Shown one piece after another: positions 1 to 6,300 of a DNA stretch of 12,819 nt (within the stretch, counting starts at the first letter, position 1; the number at the start of each line of letters is the position of its first letter). A program made the translations under genes and the position numbers. The notes beneath the pieces were generated by a model that ran no database searches, was not told where the DNA came from, and worked only from the letters and a program-made list of their open reading frames with translations. Source of the stretch: Burkholderiales bacterium (GTDB lineage Bacteria; Pseudomonadota; Gammaproteobacteria; Burkholderiales; Burkholderiaceae_C); contig JANXMO010000527.1 of NCBI GenBank assembly GCA_025354615.1, positions 1 to 12,819 of the forward strand, written 5' to 3'.

Positions 1-138
1 ACGGCGGGCCTGCCCGACCACGGCTTGCGCCGCTTTGGGGACGGGCATGTCGTCCTGCAGCAGCGCGGGCGAAAGGAGCGGCCGCACCGCGCTGATGCGG
101 ATGTCATCGAGCGACGTATTGCCTTGCAGAGTGTTCAT
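1..138 (-). CDS. aroG: DAHP synthase (3-deoxy-7-phosphoheptulonate synthase), N-terminal part only
   Basis: The first 46 codons of a gene that runs off the left edge of the window. The translation has the segment DDIRISAVRPLLSPALL followed by VPKAAQAVVGQARR, which resembles the N-terminus of class I (AroF/G/H type) DAHP synthases; E. coli AroG has DDLRI, then LLPPVALLEK, then a run ending in ARK. The enzyme joins phosphoenolpyruvate and erythrose 4-phosphate in the first step of the shikimate pathway in the cytoplasm, and in this family the N-terminal arm takes part in feedback inhibition. The ATG at 138 is supported by TGGAGG (GGAGG at 151-147 on the minus strand) 8 nt upstream. It follows psd by 96 bp. 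Which paralogue (aroF, aroG or aroH) it is cannot be decided from this fragment. Confidence 0.8.
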   Translation of the reverse strand, partial: MNTLQGNTSLDDIRISAVRPLLSPALLQDDMPVPKAAQAVVGQARR

Positions 139-234
139 GCGACAGGCCTCCACAAACAGAAGTTGCAACGCACCGCTGCATGCGGCCATACCACCACGTT
201 TTTCGTCCAGGTTTTATGGCACGCGTAGACGGGT

Positions 235-1104
235 TTATACCGGCACCGGCGCTGACACCATCGCTTCGCCCAGCCGCACGCTGCGCCCGGGCGTCCATGC
301 GGCAGGAAATGCGACTTGTGGCGCCGGCCACAACAGCACCACCGTGGAGCCGAGCAGGAAGCGACCCATCTCCTCGCCCTGCCGCAAGCGCACGCCCCCG
401 TCGCGGTAGTCCCACGTGCGCACCACGCCCGGCCGTGACGGATTGACACAGCCATGCCACACCGTGGCCATGCTGCCCACGATGGTGGCCCCGACCAGCA
501 CCATCACAAACGGCTGGCCAACCTCGTCGTCGAACACGCAGACGACCCGCTCATTGCGTGCGAACAGCCCTGGCACGCCGCGCGCCGTGGCCGGGTTGAC
601 CGAAAACAAGGCTCCCGGCACATAAACCATGCGTAGCAGTTGCCCGGCACACGGCATGTGGATGCGGTGGTAGTCGCGCGGGCTCAGGTACAGCGTGGCG
701 AAGCTGCCGCCCGTGAAGCAAGCGGCCAGTGCGCCATCGCCGCCGACCAGCGCGGTGGTTGAAAAATGGCGGCCCTTGGCTTGGAAAATCTGGTCTTGGT
801 GAATGGCGCCGCACTGGCTGATGGCCCCGTCCACCGGGCAGACCAGCGCGGCCTCGGCCTGTGGCCGCACCCCGGGGCGCAGCGCGCGGGTGAAGAAATC
901 GTTGAAACTGGCGTAAGCCAAAGGGTCGCTGTTGGCCGCTTCGGCCATGTTGACGTCATAGCGGCCGATGAACCAGCGAATCAGCGCCGTAGTCAACGCG
1001 CCGCGCGGCTGCCCGGCAATGGCGCCGGCCAGCCGCGTCAACCCCTGCTGGGGCATGACATATTGATGTAGAACAGCCAGGCGATTGAACACAGGGGAAG
1101 GCAC
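235..1104 (-). CDS. psd: Phosphatidylserine decarboxylase proenzyme
   Basis: A 289-residue protein that decarboxylates phosphatidylserine to phosphatidylethanolamine at the inner membrane, the last step of PE synthesis. It aligns by eye along its length with E. coli Psd: LTRLAG near residue 22, PVDGAISQ (Asp92), SPRDYHRIHMP (His146, His149), FSVNPATARGVPGLFARNER near 167-186, and LGST at 251-254. In this family the proenzyme cleaves itself between Gly and Ser of LGST (Gly252/Ser253 here), and the serine becomes the pyruvoyl cofactor; the catalytic Asp-His-Ser set is present. Length is normal for the short bacterial type. The start is uncertain: the codon at 1104 is GTG, no good Shine-Dalgarno precedes it, and a GTG four codons later would also fit the family N-terminus. 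It starts 36 bp after the TerC-family gene ends. Confidence 0.96.
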   Translation of the reverse strand: MPSPVFNRLAVLHQYVMPQQGLTRLAGAIAGQPRGALTTALIRWFIGRYDVNMAEAANSDPLAYASFNDFFTRALRPGVRPQAEAALVCPVDGAISQCGAIHQDQIFQAKGRHFSTTALVGGDGALAACFTGGSFATLYLSPRDYHRIHMPCAGQLLRMVYVPGALFSVNPATARGVPGLFARNERVVCVFDDEVGQPFVMVLVGATIVGSMATVWHGCVNPSRPGVVRTWDYRDGGVRLRQGEEMGRFLLGSTVVLLWPAPQVAFPAAWTPGRSVRLGEAMVSAPVPV

Positions 1105-1140
1105 CAGGAGACGGAACCCAAAATTCTAGGCGTCGCGGCC

Positions 1141-1893
1141 TCAGCGTTTGTTCTCACCATAAGCCGAACGCAAATGGCCAGGAGGCGCGTTGCGCTTGCG
1201 CAGTCGGATGTTGAGCAACTCGACACCGACGGAAAATACCATCGCGAAGTACACATAGCCTTTGGGCACATGGTGGTCCAGACCTTCGGCAATCAACACC
1301 ACGCCGACGACGACCAGAAAAGCCAATGCCAGCATCTTGATCGTCGGGTGGTCGGACACAAAACGGCCGATGGCGCTGGCAAACAACATCATCAAGCCCA
1401 CCGACACGACGACCGCCGTGATCATGATGCGCACGTCGTCGACCATGCCGACGGCGGTGATGATCGAGTCGAGTGAAAACACGATGTCGATCAACATGAT
1501 TTGCACGATGACAGCGGCAAAGGTGGACTTGACGGCGCCCGATGCCGCACCTTCCTCGCCTTCAAGCGACTGATGGATTTCACCCGTGCTTTTGTAGATC
1601 AGGAAAAGACCGCCGCCGATCAACACCAGGTCACGCCCTGAAATATCCTGGCCCAGCACGCTGAACAGCGGCGCCGTGGCGCCGACGATCCAGGCCAGCC
1701 CGAGCAGCAGCGCGATACGCATGAACATGGCCATGAACAGACCCAGGCGGCGCGCCCGCTCGCGCGTGGCAGGCGGCAGCTTGTCGACCAGGATCGAGAT
1801 GAAGATGATGTTGTCGATGCCCAGCACCAGCTCGAGCGCCGTCAGCGTGATGAGGGCGATCCAGGTCTGCGGGTTGGCAAGCAGTTCAAACAT
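1141..1893 (-). CDS. TerC/YgdQ-family integral membrane protein
   Basis: A 250-residue, strongly hydrophobic protein with about seven predicted membrane segments. It resembles E. coli YgdQ: LELVLGIDNIIF (20-31), ARRLGL (47-52), SGRDLVLIGGGLFLIYK (85-101), EIHQSLEGEE (105-114), QIMLIDIVFSLDSIITAVG (131-149), and HVPKGYVYFAM (208-218). The paired acidic motifs, GIDN with Glu21 and Asp27 and DIVFSLDS with Asp136 and Asp142, are the family hallmark. Some TerC-family members export Mn(II) or support metal loading of exported enzymes; a metal-transport role here is inference from family. The frame is open upstream to 1959, but the ATG at 1893 gives the family N-terminus (MFELLANPQTW), so I chose it although no clear ribosome site precedes it. 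The tail after residue 233 is polar and probably cytoplasmic. Confidence 0.88.
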   Translation of the reverse strand: MFELLANPQTWIALITLTALELVLGIDNIIFISILVDKLPPATRERARRLGLFMAMFMRIALLLGLAWIVGATAPLFSVLGQDISGRDLVLIGGGLFLIYKSTGEIHQSLEGEEGAASGAVKSTFAAVIVQIMLIDIVFSLDSIITAVGMVDDVRIMITAVVVSVGLMMLFASAIGRFVSDHPTIKMLALAFLVVVGVVLIAEGLDHHVPKGYVYFAMVFSVGVELLNIRLRKRNAPPGHLRSAYGENKR

Positions 1894-1965
1894 GGCGCGT
1901 GGCTGGGGTTGGGTTGAAGAGATCGCAAGCGTAGTCGATCCATGAAGGGGTTCACGCAACAGCCA

Positions 1966-3021
1966 TCAGGCCGCGGCGAACAACCGGTCGAGCCGCTGCC
2001 GCCAGGCCGCTTGGCGCTCGGGCGGCGCGAAGCTGGCCGTGAAGCTGTTGTCGGCCAGGCGATAAGCGTGTGCCGCACCCAGCTGCGGCAACGCGGTGAA
2101 CGTATCGGTGAAATTGCGGTTGATATAGCCGCCGAAATACGCTGGGTCGTCGGAATTGAGCGTCACGCACAACCCGGCTTCGAGCAATGCCGGTAACGGG
2201 TGCGCCGCCAGCGACGGCACCACGCACAGTTTCAGGTTGGACAGTGGGCACACCGTCAGCGGCACGCGTTGCGCCACGAGCCGGGCCACCAGCGCCGCGT
2301 CTTCCAGGCAGCGAACGCCGTGGTCGATCCGCTGGGCCTGCAGCGCGTCGAGCGCCCCGGCAATGTAGGCAGGAGGTCCTTCCTCGCCCGCATGCGCGAC
2401 ACAGCGCAGGCCGAGTGCCCGGCAGCGCGCAAACACACGGGTGAATTTTTCAGGCGGATGGCCCTGCTCACTGCTGTCCAGGCCGACGCCCAACAGCAAG
2501 GCCCGAAAAGGTTCTGCCTGCGCCAATGTTTCAAAAGCGGCGGCCTCCGAACGGTGGCGCAGGAAGCAGAGAATCCAGCCGCTGGTGATGCCCCACTGCT
2601 GCTCGGCCTGCTGGCTGGCGCGGGTCAGGCCGTTGATCATGGTCACGAATGCAACGCCGCGCTCGGTGTGGGTCTGCGGATCGAAAAACAGCTCGGCATG
2701 GACCACGTTGTCAGCCGCAGCACGGCGGAAATAGGCCATCGCCATGTCAAAAAAATCAGCCTCGTGCAGCAGCACGTTGGCGCCGGCGTAATACACGTCC
2801 AGAAAACTCTGCAAATCGGTGAAAGCGTAGGCCGCCCGCAGGGCGTCGACGCTGGCGTAGGGCAGCTTCACGCCGTTGCGCTCGGCCAGCGCAAAGATCA
2901 GTTCCGGCTCCAGCGTGCCTTCCACATGCACGTGCAACTCCGCCTTTGGCATGCGGCACAACAGCGCCATGAGTGGGGCGTGTGAAAACGCAGCGTCTTC
3001 GGGAGCACAGGTGAATTGCAT
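1966..3021 (-). CDS. Adenine deaminase (adenosine deaminase-like metallohydrolase, PA0148/Aah1 type)
   Basis: A 351-residue member of the adenosine deaminase branch of the amidohydrolase superfamily. Metal and catalytic motifs are intact: HVHVEGT (His30, His32), HAGEE (His210, Glu213), RIDHG (His234) and NSDDPAYFGGY (Asp291, Asp292). The sequence is very close to the P. aeruginosa PA0148 type, including FFDPQTHTERG, LDSSEQGHPP and SDDPAYFGGY. The last motif marks the group that deaminates free adenine to hypoxanthine rather than adenosine, so the usual automatic name adenosine deaminase (add) is probably wrong. Role: cytoplasmic purine salvage. The ATG at 3021 is supported by AAAAAGG (3034-3028 on the minus strand) with 6 nt spacing, although it gives roughly 15 more N-terminal residues than PA0148; ATGs at codons 18 and 24 are alternatives. 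It is the first gene of the leftward group and diverges from the large fusion gene. Confidence 0.92.
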   Translation of the reverse strand: MQFTCAPEDAAFSHAPLMALLCRMPKAELHVHVEGTLEPELIFALAERNGVKLPYASVDALRAAYAFTDLQSFLDVYYAGANVLLHEADFFDMAMAYFRRAAADNVVHAELFFDPQTHTERGVAFVTMINGLTRASQQAEQQWGITSGWILCFLRHRSEAAAFETLAQAEPFRALLLGVGLDSSEQGHPPEKFTRVFARCRALGLRCVAHAGEEGPPAYIAGALDALQAQRIDHGVRCLEDAALVARLVAQRVPLTVCPLSNLKLCVVPSLAAHPLPALLEAGLCVTLNSDDPAYFGGYINRNFTDTFTALPQLGAAHAYRLADNSFTASFAPPERQAAWRQRLDRLFAAA

Positions 3022-3185
3022 GGAAGACCTTTTTGAAAGAAACAGCCACTGTATTTGACACTTCTCGACTGGCTCACCAGCGCCAAAAACGATTCATCGG
3101 AGAAACGCCGTGAGGGCTGTTCATCGACGACCACGGCAATGGCGTGACAAAAAACACAAAGCAGTGGGCTGAAAACGGCCGCGCC

Positions 3186-3200
3186 CCCTTGAGTCAAGGG
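3186..3200. repeat. 15 bp perfect palindrome CCCTTGAGTCAAGGG
   Basis: Arms of 7 bp, CCCTTGA and TCAAGGG, around one central G. Two further Cs precede it, and a related CTTGAGGGGG follows at 3208-3217. It may be an operator for either divergent gene; no regulator for it can be named. Confidence 0.4.
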
Positions 3201-3219
3201 ATGTCAACTTGAGGGGGTT

Positions 3220-3235
3220 TGAACAGAATAGTTCA
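3220..3235. repeat. Inverted repeat TGAAC-N6-GTTCA, possible operator
   Basis: Perfect 5 bp half-sites with a 6 bp AT-rich spacer (AGAATA), about 103 bp before the GTG start of the large gene. The size and spacing suit a dimeric repressor or activator site, but a 5 bp dyad can arise by chance. Confidence 0.3.
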
Positions 3236-3324
3236 GTGACAAATGGGGGATGTTTTTTCCAAACTCCTGGTCAGTGATACCTGCACCTGGCTTTCAACAG
3301 CACCGCGGGTTGTCCTTCAACCCG

Positions 3325-3330
3325 AAAGGA
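3325..3330 (+). promoter_or_regulatory. Ribosome binding site AAAGGA that fixes the GTG start of the large gene
   Basis: AAAGGA ends 7 nt before the GTG at 3338. It also overlaps an ATG at 3330, but that ATG is in a different frame and opens only a short frame with no recognisable product. The spacing shows that GTG is the real start. Directly upstream, GGGTTG-TCCTT-CAACCC (3307-3323) can form a 6 bp hairpin in the mRNA leader. Confidence 0.65.
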
Positions 3331-3337
3331 TGTTTCA

Positions 3338-6300
3338 GTGCCTAACCTTCAGCAGCGTGTCGCCCCGACCCCCTCATCAGCACACGCTGGAACGCGAGAG
3401 CGTTCGCCGTCTTCAGCCATCGCCTTATGGGTGTTGGCTAGCCTGTTGTCGTCGTGTGGCGGCGGAGAAACGCCGGCCGACGCCACTGCGCAACCGGCCC
3501 AAAGCACCCAGCGCGCCAAAGCGCTGGCAGTGACGGCCCAGCAGGTTTCGGCGGCTGCCTGGTCGGCGCCGCTGACCTTGCCACTGGTGCCGGCGGCGGG
3601 TGCGGTGCTCAACAACGGCAAGGTGTTGTTCTGGGCCGGCAATTCGCCCACCAACTTCACGGACAGCGGCCGCACCTTCACGGCGCTCTACACGCCGGGC
3701 AACGGCAGCACCACCGAACAGCTGGTGAGCGAAACATCGCACGACATGTTTTGCCCGGGCACGGCGTTGATGGCCGACGGGCGCCTGCTCGTCAATGGCG
3801 GCTATGACGCAGGCACCACCAGCCTGTACAACCCCTCGACCAACAGCTGGACACGTTCGAGCGACATGGTGACCACCCGTGCCTACAACGCCAGCGTGCC
3901 GCTGGCCGATGGCTCGGTATTGACGCTGGGTGGCTCCTGGAGCGGCGGCATTGGCGCCAAGCCCGCCGAGTTGTTCACGCTGACCACGGGCTGGCGCAGC
4001 CTGAGCGGCATCTCGACCGCCGACAGCAGTTTCAACACCGCCGACGAAAACGGTATTTTCCGCGGCGACAACCACATGTGGTTGATCCCGACCGGCAATG
4101 GCCGCGTGCTGCATGCCGGGCCCAGCAAGACGATGCACTGGATGGATACGCGCGGCAACGGCAGCGTTGTCAATGCCGGCATGCGGGCGGACGACAGCGA
4201 CAGCATGAACGGCAACGCCGTGATGTACGACGCCGGAAAAATCCTGACGGTCGGCGGCTCGGTGAACTATGAAGGCAGCGTCAGCAAGACCGATGCTTTC
4301 GTGATCGACACCCAAGGCGGCACCGCCGCGGCCCGGCGCGTCTCGCCGATGGCGTATCCCCGCCTGTTTGCCAACAGCGTGGTGTTGCCCAACGGGCAGG
4401 TCGTGATCGTCGGCGGTCAAACCCGAGGCCTGCCGTTTTCCGATGAAGGTTCGGTGCTGCCAGCGGAGCTGTATGACCCGCAAACCGAATCCTTCACCAC
4501 GCTGGCGCCGATGAGCGTGGGGCGCAACTACCACAGCATTGCCTTGCTGCTGCCCGACGGCCGGGTGCTGTCGGCCGGCGGCGGGCTGTGCGACTGCGCG
4601 GGCGATCACCCCAACATGCAGGTGCTGATACCGCCTTATTTGTTCAACGCCGATGGCAGTGCCGCGGTGCGACCAGTGGTGGTCAGCGCCCCGGCCAGCG
4701 TCAACTACGGCAGCGTTGCAACGGTGGTCACCAATTCGCCCGTTACCCAGTTCTCCATGGTGCGTCTGGGTGCCACCACCCACACGGTCAACAACGACCA
4801 GCGGCGGGTGGCTCTTGCCTTTACGGGTGGTGCGAACAACAGTTATCAGGTAACGATTCCCAGCAATGCCGGCATCTTGTTACCCGGCCCCTGGATGTTG
4901 TTTGCCCTCAATGCCAACGGCACGCCGTCAGTCTCGAAAATCATCACCGTCAGCAACACCGGCGCGCCGGTGTTGCAAAACCCGGGTGATCTCAGCGCAA
5001 CCGTCGGCATCACCGCCAACTGGCCTGTGAGCGCCAGCGGCGGGTCAGGCACCGTGACTTACAGCGCCACTGGTTTGCCGCCCGGCCTCGGTATCAACGC
5101 CTCGACCGGCGCCGTCAGCGGCGTGCCCACAACTGCGGGCCGTTATGTCGCCACGGTCAAAGCAGGCAACGGCGCCCACACCGTCAGCACCGACATCGTC
5201 ATCACCGTGGCGCCCGGCACGTTGCCGCCAGCGCCGGTCTTTCACACCCCGTCGGTCGATGCCATCGCCGATCAGCAAAACACGGTTGGCAGCGGTGCAA
5301 CGCTGGCCATCAGCGCCCAGGACCCCGACCGCAATCCACTGACCTACAGCGCCAGCGGATTGCCCGCAGGCTTGGCCATCAACACGACAAGCGGCGTCAT
5401 CAGCGGAACCCTGACGACAGCAGGCCGCTTTACCGTGACGGTGCAGGCGACGAATGCGGGTGGGCCGAGTGCCAGCACCACGTTCACCTGGACGGTACAG
5501 AACGCCGCGCTGCCGCAGGTGGTCACGCTGCCTGCGCCCGCGGTGGCCAGCGGTGCCACAGCGCGCTTCGCACCGTCGCTCAGCAACGCCACGGGTGTCC
5601 AGTACCGCTGGGACTTTGGTGACGGCAGCAGCGATGCCGGCTATACCGGCAGTCCTGACCGCAACCATGTTTACGCCGCACCTGGCGTCTACACCGTGAC
5701 CTTGACGATGCGCGCCGCCGATGGGCGCAGCAGCACTTACCAGTTCATTCAAGCCGTCTACCCGAGCGGCGCCAGCACGCTGGCAATGGCCTCGTCCAAC
5801 GTGCTGCTTGAGCCGCGCAGTGGCGCGTCGGCCCGGCTGTGGGTGGTCAACCCGGACAACGATTCGGTCAGCGTGTTCGACACCGCGAACAACGCCCGGC
5901 TGGCGGAAATTGCGGTGGGCACCAGCCCACGCAGCCTGACGCTGGCGCGTGACGGCCGCATCTGGGTTGTGAACAAGCAATCCGCTTCAATCAGCATCGT
6001 CAGCCCGACCAGCCTGTCGGTCGCGCAGTCGATCAGCTTGCCAAGAGCATCCCAGCCGCACGGCTTGGTGATGTCGCCGGCTGACGGCAATGCTTTCGTG
6101 GCGCTGGAGGCTTCCGGCCAAGTCATGAAACTCAATGGCGGCAACGGCGCGACGCTGGCTTCGCTGAACGTGGGCAGCAACCCGCGCCACTTGGCGTTGA
6201 CGGCGGCTGGCACCCAATTGCTGGTGTCGCGTTTCATCACGCCGCCGCTGCCGGGCGAAGGCACTGCGGCAGTGCGCACCACCAATGCCAGCGGCGCTGC

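Larger units (their letters stand above)
3022..3337. promoter_or_regulatory. Divergent intergenic region between the adenine deaminase gene and the galactose oxidase/di-heme fusion gene
   Basis: 316 bp without a convincing gene. Leftward it must carry the promoter of the purine deaminase gene; rightward that of the large lipoprotein gene. I see three small dyads: a 15 bp palindrome at 3186-3200, a TGAAC-N6-GTTCA inverted repeat at 3220-3235, and a hairpin GGGTTG-N5-CAACCC at 3307-3323 just before the ribosome site. The heptamer TCAGTGA occurs twice (3233 and 3271). No pair of -35/-10 boxes with proper spacing was found on either strand, so promoter positions are unknown. Confidence 0.5.

Noticed and set aside
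1921..1940. GATCG-N10-CGATC as a terminator between the deaminase and TerC-family genes
   Set aside because: The stem is only 5 bp with no following T-run on the minus strand, and the 72 bp gap is compatible with read-through.
3055..3060. TTGACA, a perfect -35 hexamer, as promoter of the large gene
   Set aside because: No -10-like sequence lies 16-18 bp downstream (CAGCGC at 17 bp), and it is almost 280 bp from the start codon.
3330..3332. ATG as start of the gene at this site
   Set aside because: It overlaps the AAAGGA ribosome site and opens a different frame that ends after about 68 codons without a recognisable product; GTG at 3338 has correct spacing and leads into the lipoprotein signal.
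3425..4783. Long open frame of 452 codons on the minus strand beneath the large gene
   Set aside because: It lies wholly antisense to the well-supported galactose oxidase domain; its translation is rich in His, Arg, Gln and Ala with no recognisable motif, as expected for a shadow frame in GC-rich DNA.
5045..5980. Open frame of 311 codons on the minus strand
   Set aside because: It is antisense to the Ig-like, PKD and propeller region of the large gene and has a low-complexity Arg/Ala/Gly-rich product without domain features.
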